From Pseudomonas frederiksbergensis (GTDB taxonomy: Bacteria; Pseudomonadota; Gammaproteobacteria; Pseudomonadales; Pseudomonadaceae): 64,000 nt of DNA. The notes beneath the pieces were generated by a model. The model saw only the letters and a program-made list of their open reading frames with translations, was not told where the DNA came from and made no database searches. How positions within the stretch are numbered: position 1 is the stretch's first letter; each line of letters starts with the position of its first letter. The position numbers and the translations under genes are program-made. This document shows, one piece after another, positions 35,438-42,934 of the stretch. The stretch spans positions 204,605-268,604 of the forward strand of contig NZ_MOBP01000014.1 in assembly GCF_003732665.1 (NCBI RefSeq). Direction: 5' to 3'.

Positions 35438-35691
35438 GCGACGGTGGTTTCCGGCAGGCTACCGATGTAAGTGTCCGGTTCGCGAGTGAGGGTGATATCC
35501 GACTGGATCAACTGGAACCGATTGTCGTCGAGCTTCTTCATGCGATCGCCAATGGCCAGTTTGTAGGTGGTGACAGGCTCCGTGCCTTCGACACCGTCTG
35601 CCGACGGGTTGGATTCCTGGAACTCATGCACGGAATAAACGCGGCCTTCCGCGTCTCTTGCATGGAACTGACCGACGAGTACTGCTGCCAT
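35431..35691 (-). CDS. Small conserved-looking protein of unknown function
   Basis: This 86-residue hydrophilic protein starts MAAVLVGQFHARDAEGRVYS and ends SLPETTVAS. The N-terminal part reads as short beta strands (VGQFHARDAEGRVYSVHEFQE) and the middle as TTYKLAIGDRMKKLDDNRFQLI. I recognise no family. GAGG lies 10 bases before the ATG. It is divergent from the FMN reductase across 176 bp. The composition is normal and the start is plausible, so I take it as real. Confidence 0.65.
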   Translation of the reverse strand: MAAVLVGQFHARDAEGRVYSVHEFQESNPSADGVEGTEPVTTYKLAIGDRMKKLDDNRFQLIQSDITLTREPDTYIGSLPETTVAS

Positions 35692-35759
35692 CTGCTTAGA
35701 ACCTCTGGAGATAAATCACTCAATTTGCGGCTCAGTAGACCGTGGTTGGGCGAGGTAAG

Positions 35760-35775
35760 TTTTCCTACAGGAAAA
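35760..35775. promoter_or_regulatory. Perfect short palindrome in a divergent promoter
   Basis: TTTTCCT AC AGGAAAA is an inverted repeat of 7 bp with a 2-bp centre, about midway between the 86-residue gene and the FMN reductase gene. It could be an operator for either. No regulator gene is adjacent. Confidence 0.35.
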
Positions 35776-35867
35776 AAATAGTCAGAGGCGGCGATTTTCG
35801 CTCGCCCGCTGAATGAATCGTCATCTATAACTACAGGCTCTTCCCATCGATAGTCGAGCATTCTTCC

Positions 35868-36428
35868 ATGAGCAACGTCTACACGATCGCCGTCATAGTC
35901 GGCAGCTTGAGAAAAGAATCGATCAATCGCAAGGTCGCGCTGGCCCTGGCGGATCTGGCGCCGGCCAATCTGAAATTGAACATCGTCGAAATTGGCGACT
36001 TGCCGCTCTACAACGAAGACATCGATGGCGCTTCACCGCCGGCAGCCTACAGCACTTTCCGGCAACAAGTGAGCTCATCCGACGCAGTGCTGTTTGTCAC
36101 CCCGGAATACAACCGCTCGGTGCCGGCGCCGCTGAAGAACGCAATTGACGTCGGTTCGCGGCCTTATGGCAAGAGTGCCTGGAGCGGAAAACCAGGGGGC
36201 GTGATCAGCGTTTCACCGGGGGCGGTTGGCGGTTTTGGGGCCAATCATCACCTGCGCCAGTCCATGGTGTTTCTCAACGTGCCGTGCATGCAGCAGCCGG
36301 AAGCGTATCTGGGCGGGGCGGGGACGGCGTTTGACGAGGCGGGCAAATTGTCGGAATCCGTGAAGCCGTTCTTGCAGAGTTTCATCAATGCTTACGGGCA
36401 GTGGGTCGAACAACACAAAAAAGTCTGA
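35868..36428 (+). CDS. NADPH-dependent FMN reductase / quinone reductase (ChrR-like)
   Basis: This 186-residue flavodoxin-fold enzyme has the phosphate loop GSLRKESINRKVA near residue 12 and the flavin-contacting TPEYNRSVPAPLKNAIDVGSRP near residue 80. It should reduce FMN, quinones or metal ions such as chromate with NADPH. The family also contains the arsenic protein ArsH, but the sequence is shorter and closer to ChrR/YieF. The downstream pump is 210 bp away beyond a REP. Function is inferred from fold only. Confidence 0.85.
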   Translation: MSNVYTIAVIVGSLRKESINRKVALALADLAPANLKLNIVEIGDLPLYNEDIDGASPPAAYSTFRQQVSSSDAVLFVTPEYNRSVPAPLKNAIDVGSRPYGKSAWSGKPGGVISVSPGAVGGFGANHHLRQSMVFLNVPCMQQPEAYLGGAGTAFDEAGKLSESVKPFLQSFINAYGQWVEQHKKV

Positions 36429-36438
36429 CAAATGACCT

Positions 36439-36528
36439 GTAGGAGCGAAGCTTGCTCGCGAAAGCGGTGTGTCAGTCAGCAGTGATGTTGACTGGGACGA
36501 CGCTTTCGCGAGCAAGCTTCGCTCCTAC
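36439..36528. repeat. REP pair (BIME)
   Basis: Arms GTAGGAGCGAAGCTTGCTCG and CGAGCAAGCTTCGCTCCTAC enclose a GTGTCAGTCAGCAGTGATGT centre. It lies between the FMN reductase and the pump gene. Confidence 0.9.
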
Positions 36529-36638
36529 AGGGATTTAGGTGTGCTGGATTTTTGTGTCCCTTCACGGAATTATCACCCCGGCGATTTACTCTGTTGCACG
36601 TCCCCCCATCCCGATTGTCTGTTCAAGGCTGCTTTCGC

Positions 36639-37922
36639 ATGCTCATCGCTTCATGGATTTTCCTGCTGACCATTACCCTGGTGATCTGGCAACCCAAAGG
36701 CCTCGGCGTCGGCTGGAGCGCGGTGTTTGGCGCAGTATTGGCGCTGATCTTCGGCGTCGTGCACCTGAGCGATATCCCGCTGGTGTGGCAGATCATCTGG
36801 AACGCCACCGGCACGTTTGTCGCGCTGATCATCATCAGCCTGTTGCTGGACGAGGCCGGGTTTTTTGCCTGGGCGGCGCTGCACGTGGCGCGCTGGGGCA
36901 AGGGCAGTGGACGCAAGTTGTTTGCCTTTATGGTGCTGCTCGGCGCGTTGGTGTCGGCGTTGTTTGCCAATGACGGCGCTGCGCTGATCCTCACGCCAAT
37001 TGTGATTTCGATGTTGCTGGCCCTGCGTTTTTCACCCGCCGCGACCCTGGCCTTCGTGATGGGCGCCGGGTTCATCGCCGACACCGCGAGCCTGCCGCTG
37101 GTGGTGTCGAACCTGGTGAACATCGTCTCGGCTGATTTCTTCCATATCAGCTTCAACCGCTATGCGGCGGTGATGATTCCCGTCAACTTTGTCAGCGTTG
37201 CCGCCACGTTGGGCATGTTGATGTGGTTCTTCCGCAAGGACATTCCCAAGGCCTACGACCCCGAACAACTGGAAGACCCGGCCACCGCAATCCACGACAA
37301 AGCCACGTTTTATGCCGGTTGGGTGGTGTTGGTGATCTTGCTGGTCGGCTGTTTTGCCCTGGAACCGCTGGGAATTCCGATCAGCGCGATTTCCGCGGTG
37401 TGCGCGGCGTTACTACTGGGTATCGCGGCTCGCGGGCACAAAATTTCCACGCGCAAGGTGATGAAAGAAGCGCCGTGGCAGATCGTGATTTTCTCCCTGG
37501 GCATGTACCTGGTGGTCTACGGCCTGCGCAACGCCGGGCTCACCGACTACCTGGCCGGTTGGCTGAACGGCTTTGCCGGTTACGGCGTGTGGGGCGCGGC
37601 CATGGGCACCGGGGTGCTGACGGCGCTGTTGTCGTCGATCATGAACAATTTGCCGACGGTGCTGATCGGTTTGCTGTCGATCGATGCGAGCCAGGCCACG
37701 GGTGTGATCAAGGAAGCGATGATCTACGCCAACGTCATCGGCAGCGACCTGGGGCCGAAAATCACCCCGATTGGCAGTCTGGCGACGTTGTTGTGGCTGC
37801 ACGTGCTGGAGCGCAAGAACATCAAGATTGGCTGGGGGTATTACTTCAAGGTCGGGATTGTGCTGACGGTGCCGGTGTTGCTGGTGACGTTGGCGGCGTT
37901 GGCTTTGCGGTTGTCTCTTTAA
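36639..37922 (+). CDS. arsB: ArsB-type arsenite efflux pump
   Basis: This 427-residue inner-membrane protein has about 12 membrane helices. It shows ArsB/NhaD-family blocks: LLLDEAGFFAWAALHVARWGKG, LFANDGAALILTPIV, FIADTASLPLVVSNLVNIV, SIMNNLPTVLIGLLSI and IGSDLGPKITPIGSLATLLWLH. Length equals typical ArsB. ATG 36639 is used because the longer frame to 36552 adds only a polar leader. No arsR, arsC or arsA gene is adjacent, which is unusual for a working arsenic operon. Confidence 0.9.
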   Translation: MLIASWIFLLTITLVIWQPKGLGVGWSAVFGAVLALIFGVVHLSDIPLVWQIIWNATGTFVALIIISLLLDEAGFFAWAALHVARWGKGSGRKLFAFMVLLGALVSALFANDGAALILTPIVISMLLALRFSPAATLAFVMGAGFIADTASLPLVVSNLVNIVSADFFHISFNRYAAVMIPVNFVSVAATLGMLMWFFRKDIPKAYDPEQLEDPATAIHDKATFYAGWVVLVILLVGCFALEPLGIPISAISAVCAALLLGIAARGHKISTRKVMKEAPWQIVIFSLGMYLVVYGLRNAGLTDYLAGWLNGFAGYGVWGAAMGTGVLTALLSSIMNNLPTVLIGLLSIDASQATGVIKEAMIYANVIGSDLGPKITPIGSLATLLWLHVLERKNIKIGWGYYFKVGIVLTVPVLLVTLAALALRLSL

Positions 37923-37937
37923 ATCGGGTTGGCCCCA

Positions 37938-38002
37938 TTCGCGAGCAAGCCCGCTCCCACAGGGGAATGCATTTCAAATGTGGGAGCGGGCTTGCTCGCG
38001 AA
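37938..38002. repeat. Tail-to-tail REP unit, exact inverted copy of 30301-30365
   Basis: The 65 bp consist of TTCGCGAGCAAGCCCGCTCC, the linker CACAGGGGAATGCATTTCAA and the complementary arm. They equal the reverse complement of 30301-30365 without a mismatch. It lies between arsB and the convergent DUF1853 gene. Confidence 0.9.
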
Positions 38003-38027
38003 GAGGCCAGACCTGACAACACAAATC

Positions 38028-38978
38028 TCAGCCACTACCCGGCACATTCGGCCAAAGATCCGCCACCAGAAACAATCGTTCAGCCTCTTCCCATTCGCCA
38101 TTGGCATTCTCGACCAGCCGCACCATCAACTGCGCCGGGGCCAACGGCTCCAAATCACTGATCCACGCATCCAACTGCTCCGTGCGCCAGGTCTGCTCCG
38201 CCGGATAATGCGCCGGCGCCAGCCAGGCATGGCGGGGCAGGGGCTGCCAACGCCCGAACGGCCGTTGCAGGATAAAGTCCGCCCAGTCTTTCTGATGCAA
38301 CCAGCTACCGCGCAAATGCTGGGGATGGGCGCCATTCGGCGATGCGGATTGCCCCGGCCACGGATAGAGCAGATAACCACCCAGCCACAAATGCGCACTG
38401 AATTCCTGAATGTCCAACGCCGCCAGTACTTCGCGGCTCTCCGGGCGGGCGGAAATCGGCAGTTGGTGCTGGCTCAAGTGCGCCAGTTTGCGGTCCAGCC
38501 GATCATGGCAGCCGGGCCCGAGCCAGGTCGCCGTGTCGTGCCCATCGCCGTTTTGCGGGCCGAGGTAGAGCTTGATCGCCAGTTCCAGGTGATGCACGCC
38601 GTCGCGATCGCGCAGCAGCATGTCCAGCTCGCCGAGGGTGTGGCCTTCGCGACGAATCGGCAGGTTGGAGGCGATCAGCTCGATACCCGGCGCATGCCTC
38701 ACCGCGTATTGCCACAGGCGTTCGTAATACAGGCCCAGGCGCCGGGTGCGCGACTGCGCCAGCCAATGCAGCAAGTCATAGCTGTCGCGATCGAGTTGCC
38801 GCAGCCAGCGCTCCAGGCCTTCGGGCGCCTGCACCCAGTCGCTGCCAGCCAAGGGATGACGCTGCGGCCACGGCGGTTCCCCGAGCATCGGCGGCGCAAG
38901 GATGACCCACGCCAGGTCGCGCACTTCCGGGTGGCGCAACTGGTGGGGCAACTGGAGCAAATCCGGGAATAAGATCAT
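38028..38978 (-). CDS. DUF1853 family protein
   Basis: This 316-residue cytosolic protein matches what I know of DUF1853: an opening block LRHPEVRDLAWVILAPPML, then LGLYYERLWQYAVRH, GELDMLLRDRDGVHHLELAIKLYL and GYLLYPWPG. The middle block E-x-D-x-LL-x-D ... HLELAIK resembles a PD-(D/E)xK nuclease core, which is my inference. ATG 38978 fits the family start; the frame is open to 39104. It is divergent from nadK with 97 bp between. Confidence 0.83.
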   Translation of the reverse strand: MILFPDLLQLPHQLRHPEVRDLAWVILAPPMLGEPPWPQRHPLAGSDWVQAPEGLERWLRQLDRDSYDLLHWLAQSRTRRLGLYYERLWQYAVRHAPGIELIASNLPIRREGHTLGELDMLLRDRDGVHHLELAIKLYLGPQNGDGHDTATWLGPGCHDRLDRKLAHLSQHQLPISARPESREVLAALDIQEFSAHLWLGGYLLYPWPGQSASPNGAHPQHLRGSWLHQKDWADFILQRPFGRWQPLPRHAWLAPAHYPAEQTWRTEQLDAWISDLEPLAPAQLMVRLVENANGEWEEAERLFLVADLWPNVPGSG

Positions 38979-39075
38979 TCTGCGAGCATAGCCTCTTAAG
39001 TTGCGGCTTAAAGGATTTTGTCTATCCCGCGCTTTCGCCCATAATCGTGTTTTTTCGCTGCCCCGCAGGAGCCCC

Positions 39076-39966
39076 ATGGAGCAATTTCGTAATATCGGCA
39101 TCATCGGTCGCCTGGGCAGTTCGCAGGTGCTGGATACCGTCCGCCGACTGAAACGGTTTCTGCTCGATCGTCACCTGCACGTGATCCTCGAAGACACCAT
39201 CGCCGAAGTCCTGCCGGGGCATGGCCTGCAAACCTCGTCGCGCAAGATGCTCGGCGAAGTCTGTGACATGGTGATTGTGGTCGGCGGCGACGGCAGCCTG
39301 CTCGGCGCTGCGCGGGCTCTTGCCCGGCACAATATTCCGGTGCTCGGGATCAACCGGGGCAGCCTGGGTTTCCTGACCGATATCCGCCCCGACGAGCTGG
39401 AAGTCAAAGTCGCCGAAGTGCTCGACGGCCACTACCTGGTGGAAAACCGCTTCCTGCTGCAAGCCGAAGTCCGCCGCCACGCCGAGGCCATCGGCCAGGG
39501 CGATGCGCTGAACGACGTGGTGCTGCACCCCGGCAAATCGACGCGGATGATCGAATTCGAGCTGTACATCGACGGCCAGTTCGTCTGCAGCCAGAAGGCC
39601 GACGGCCTGATCGTCGCCACGCCGACCGGTTCGACCGCGTATGCACTCTCTGCGGGTGGCCCGATCATGCATCCCAAGCTCGACGCTATTGTGATTGTGC
39701 CGATGTACCCCCATACCTTGTCAGGCCGGCCAATTGTGGTCGATGGCAACAGTGAGCTGAAAATCGTCGTGTCCAAGGATATGCAGATCTACCCGCAAGT
39801 CTCCTGTGATGGGCAGAACCATTTCACCTGCGCGCCGGGCGACACCATCACCATCAGTAAAAAAGCCCAGAAGTTGCGGCTGATTCACCCCCTCGACCAC
39901 AACTACTACGAAGTGTGCCGGACCAAACTCGGCTGGGGCAGTCGGTTGGGTGGTGGAGGCGACTGA
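39076..39966 (+). CDS. nadK: NAD kinase
   Basis: This 296-residue enzyme phosphorylates NAD to NADP. Diagnostic motifs are VVGGDGSLLGAAR near residue 70, GINRGSLGFLTD, NDVVLHPG, and TPTGSTAYALSAGGPI near residue 178. ATG 39076 has CAGGAG 4 bases upstream; the open frame continues to 39001 without homology. The stop overlaps the start of the phosphoesterase gene (TGATG), heading a six-gene operon. Confidence 0.96.
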   Translation: MEQFRNIGIIGRLGSSQVLDTVRRLKRFLLDRHLHVILEDTIAEVLPGHGLQTSSRKMLGEVCDMVIVVGGDGSLLGAARALARHNIPVLGINRGSLGFLTDIRPDELEVKVAEVLDGHYLVENRFLLQAEVRRHAEAIGQGDALNDVVLHPGKSTRMIEFELYIDGQFVCSQKADGLIVATPTGSTAYALSAGGPIMHPKLDAIVIVPMYPHTLSGRPIVVDGNSELKIVVSKDMQIYPQVSCDGQNHFTCAPGDTITISKKAQKLRLIHPLDHNYYEVCRTKLGWGSRLGGGGD

Positions 39967-40937
39967 TGCTCGATCCCGCGCGTAGCTACGACCTGATCGG
40001 TGACGTGCACGGTTGCGCTCTGACCCTTGAGCACTTGCTCGACCGGCTCGGTTACCACAAACACGCTGGCGTCTGGCGGCATCCGTCGCGCATGGCGGTG
40101 TTCGTCGGTGACATCATCGACCGCGGCCCGCGTATTCGCGAGGCGCTGCACATCGTCCACGACATGGTCGAGGCCGGCCAGGCCCTGTGCATCATGGGCA
40201 ACCACGAATTCAACGCCCTCGGCTGGAGCACCCCGGCACCGCCCGGCAGCGGCAAGCAGTTCGTGCGCGAACACACGCCACGCCACGCCCGGCTGCTGGG
40301 GGAAACCCTAACCCAATTCGAAGACCATCCGGGCGACTGGCATGACTTCCAGCAATGGTTCTATGAACTGCCGCTGTTCGTCGATGCCGGGCGTTTCCGC
40401 GTGGTGCATGCCTGCTGGGACGCGGGCCTGATCGAGCCGTTGCGGGCGCTATTCCCGAACGGTTGCGTCGACGAGCACTTCCTCCAGGCCTCGGCCGTGC
40501 CCGGCAGTTTTGCCTGCACCGTGTTCGACCGCCTGCTGCGCGGCACCGACATGCGCCTGCCGGATGGCCAGACCATGACCAGCGGCGATGGCCTGACGCG
40601 TTCGTTCTTCCGCACCAAATTCTGGGAAGACGACCCGCAGACCTACGGAGACATTGTGTTCCAACCCGACGCCTTGCCCGAGCCGGTGGCCCGCACGCCG
40701 CTGTCATCCACCGAGAAAAACACCTTGCTGCGCTACGGTATCGACGAACCGTTGCTGTTCGTCGGCCATTACTGGCGCAGCGGCAAACCGGCGCCAATCC
40801 GGCCGAACCTGGCGTGCCTGGATTACAGCGCGGTGCTGTACGGCAAACTGGTGGCCTATCGCCTGGATCAGGAAACCCGTCTCGACCCGCATAAGTTTGT
40901 CTGGGTCGACGTCGAACGGCCGGAGGCCTTGCAATGA
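39966..40937 (+). CDS. Metallophosphoesterase
   Basis: This 323-residue calcineurin-like phosphoesterase has all metal motifs in order: DLIGDVHG near residue 9, FVGDIIDRGP near residue 46, IMGNHEFNAL near residue 75, and the later LFVGHYW. The fold resembles protein phosphatases and Ap4A hydrolases of the PrpE type. ATG 39966 overlaps the nadK stop, and its own stop overlaps the rhomboid start (ATGA), showing translational coupling. The substrate is unknown; a nucleotide is plausible next to nadK. Confidence 0.9.
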   Translation: MLDPARSYDLIGDVHGCALTLEHLLDRLGYHKHAGVWRHPSRMAVFVGDIIDRGPRIREALHIVHDMVEAGQALCIMGNHEFNALGWSTPAPPGSGKQFVREHTPRHARLLGETLTQFEDHPGDWHDFQQWFYELPLFVDAGRFRVVHACWDAGLIEPLRALFPNGCVDEHFLQASAVPGSFACTVFDRLLRGTDMRLPDGQTMTSGDGLTRSFFRTKFWEDDPQTYGDIVFQPDALPEPVARTPLSSTEKNTLLRYGIDEPLLFVGHYWRSGKPAPIRPNLACLDYSAVLYGKLVAYRLDQETRLDPHKFVWVDVERPEALQ

Positions 40938-41803
40938 GTGCGGTTGCGGTATTGCGTCTGCCGTTGGCGGTGGACTTGAGTGGTTTCGTCAAATTGCTGC
41001 AACGCATGCAGGTGCCCCATCGCGTCAGCGAAGAGGCGGGCGAGCAGGTGCTGTGGGTGCCGGCCAACATCAGCGAGGACGTGCGTTCGCTGTACGAGCG
41101 TTTTCCGGCGGGTGATCCCGACCAGCAACTGGACATCCCGGTGGCACAGACCCCGCGCCGTCCCGGTTTCGTCGAACAATTGCGCTACAGCAAGGCCACC
41201 GCCGGCATTCTGTTGCTGTGCCTGATCGTCGGCGCCATCACGGTGCTCGGCGAAAACCTCAACACCATGCACTGGTTCACCTTCCTCGATTTCCGCGTGA
41301 TCGGCGACTACATCGAATTCACGCCCCTGGACGAAGGTCTGGCGGCGGGGCAGTGGTGGCGTCTGGTGACGCCGATGCTGATCCACTTCGGCTTCCTGCA
41401 CCTGGCCATGAACGGCATGTGGTACTGGGAACTGGGGCGGCGCATCGAGGCGCGTCAGGGCAGCATCAACCTGATTGGCCTGACGTTGCTGTTCAGCCTG
41501 GTGTCCAACTACGCCCAGTATTGGTTCAGCGGCGCGACCCTGTTTGGCGGGTTGTCCGGCGTGCTTTATGGCTTGCTCGGGCACTGCTGGATCTTCCAGT
41601 TGCTGTCGCCGAACCCGGCCTATCGCCTGCCACGGGGCGTATTGGTGATGATGCTGGTCTGGCTGGTGCTGTGCATGTCCGGGCTGATCTCGATGATCGG
41701 TTTCGGCGAAATCGCCAACGCTGCCCATGTCGGCGGGTTGCTCATCGGATGCTTCACCGGTTTGTTGGGTGGTTTGTACAACCGCCGTAAACTCGCCGTC
41801 TAA
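40934..41803 (+). CDS. Rhomboid family intramembrane serine protease
   Basis: This 289-residue membrane protease has an N-terminal cytoplasmic domain (about residues 1-95, VDLSGFVKLLQRMQVPHRVSEEAGEQVLWVPA) like that of GlpG. Six membrane helices follow. The catalytic Ser is in FGGLSGVLYGLLG and the His in NAAHVGGLLIG. The first-loop motif reads MLIHFGFLHLAMNGMWYW. It is co-translated with the phosphoesterase and followed after 33 bp by the DUF1315 gene. Confidence 0.93.
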   Translation: MSAVAVLRLPLAVDLSGFVKLLQRMQVPHRVSEEAGEQVLWVPANISEDVRSLYERFPAGDPDQQLDIPVAQTPRRPGFVEQLRYSKATAGILLLCLIVGAITVLGENLNTMHWFTFLDFRVIGDYIEFTPLDEGLAAGQWWRLVTPMLIHFGFLHLAMNGMWYWELGRRIEARQGSINLIGLTLLFSLVSNYAQYWFSGATLFGGLSGVLYGLLGHCWIFQLLSPNPAYRLPRGVLVMMLVWLVLCMSGLISMIGFGEIANAAHVGGLLIGCFTGLLGGLYNRRKLAV

Positions 41804-41836
41804 AACAGTTACTGAATAAAGAGCACGGAGACCCTG

Positions 41837-42097
41837 ATGTCCTCTTTTAACGAAATGATCAAAAACATCACCCCCGACATCTACCAGAGCCTGAAACTGG
41901 CGGTAGAAATCGGCAAATGGTCCGACGGTGGCAAACTCACCGCCGAACAGCGCGAACTGTCCCTGCAAGCGATGATCGCCTGGGAAATCCAGAACCTGCC
42001 CGAAGAACAGCGTACCGGCTACATGGGCCCGCAGGAATGCAGTTCCAAGTCGATCAGCGTGCCGAACATCCTGTTCAAGTCGGATGCCATCCATTGA
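41837..42097 (+). CDS. DUF1315 (YeaC-like) protein
   Basis: This 86-residue cytosolic protein matches the YeaC/DUF1315 pattern: FNEMIKNITPDIYQSLKLAVEIGKW, then G-x-KLT-x-EQRE and the Cys-Ser end. No biochemical function is known for the family. GGAG precedes the ATG. Its TGA overlaps a TTG that probably starts the next gene. Confidence 0.85.
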   Translation: MSSFNEMIKNITPDIYQSLKLAVEIGKWSDGGKLTAEQRELSLQAMIAWEIQNLPEEQRTGYMGPQECSSKSISVPNILFKSDAIH

Positions 42098-42924
42098 TCG
42101 AGATTGGCCGCGGTGCAATCAACAAAATGTCGGCGCGCCTGGACGGGCCGAACGTGCAGTACGCTTTCCGTCTGGGCGACACCGAGGTGCCGGTCAATCC
42201 GTTGATTGGCAGCACAGTGCGCCTGGAATACCTGGGGGCGATTTTCTGCTCCCATTGCGGACGCAAGACCAAAACCAGTTTCAGCCAGGGTTACTGCTAC
42301 CCGTGCATGACCAAACTGGCCCAGTGCGATGTCTGCATCATGAGCCCCGAGCGCTGCCATTTCGACGCCGGCACCTGCCGAGAGCCGGAGTGGGGCCAGA
42401 CGTTCTGCATGACCGATCACATCGTCTACCTGTCCAACTCGTCGGGGGTGAAAGTCGGGATTACCCGCGCCAACCAGATGCCGACCCGCTGGATCGACCA
42501 GGGCGCCCGTCAGGCCTTGCCGATCATGCGCGTCTCGACCCGCCAGCAGTCGGGCTTCGTCGAAGACCTGTTCCGCAGCCAGGTGGCAGACAAGACCAAT
42601 TGGCGTGCTTTACTCAAGGGCGACGCGGTGTCGGTGGACCTGGCCGAAGTCCGCGATCAGCTATTTGAAAGCTGCGCCGAAGGTTTGCAAGGTTTGCAGG
42701 AACGATTTGGACTACAGGCAATCCAGACTATTGCCGACGTAGACGTCCTCGAAATCCGCTATCCGATCGAGCAATACCCGGCCAAAATCGTCAGCTTCAA
42801 CCTGGACAAGAACCCGATTGCCGAAGGCACGCTGCTGGGGATCAAGGGCCAATACCTGATTTTCGATACCGGCGTGATCAATATTCGTAAGTACACGGCC
42901 TATCAGCTCGCCGTGCATAGTTAA
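42094..42924 (+). CDS. DUF2797 zinc-finger-like protein
   Basis: This 276-residue protein carries eight or more cysteines in pairs (CSHCGRKT, YCYPC, QCDVCIMSPERCHF, GTCREPEWGQTFC), as expected for structural zinc sites. The family word YLSNSSGVKVGITRANQMPTRWIDQGA follows, which resembles a GIY-YIG-like region. A TTG at 42094 overlapping the DUF1315 stop is preferred to ATG 42127. The segment IGRGAINKM between them belongs to the conserved family start as I recall it. Function is unknown. Confidence 0.82.
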   Translation: MIEIGRGAINKMSARLDGPNVQYAFRLGDTEVPVNPLIGSTVRLEYLGAIFCSHCGRKTKTSFSQGYCYPCMTKLAQCDVCIMSPERCHFDAGTCREPEWGQTFCMTDHIVYLSNSSGVKVGITRANQMPTRWIDQGARQALPIMRVSTRQQSGFVEDLFRSQVADKTNWRALLKGDAVSVDLAEVRDQLFESCAEGLQGLQERFGLQAIQTIADVDVLEIRYPIEQYPAKIVSFNLDKNPIAEGTLLGIKGQYLIFDTGVINIRKYTAYQLAVHS

Positions 42925-42934
42925 GGACTCCAGC

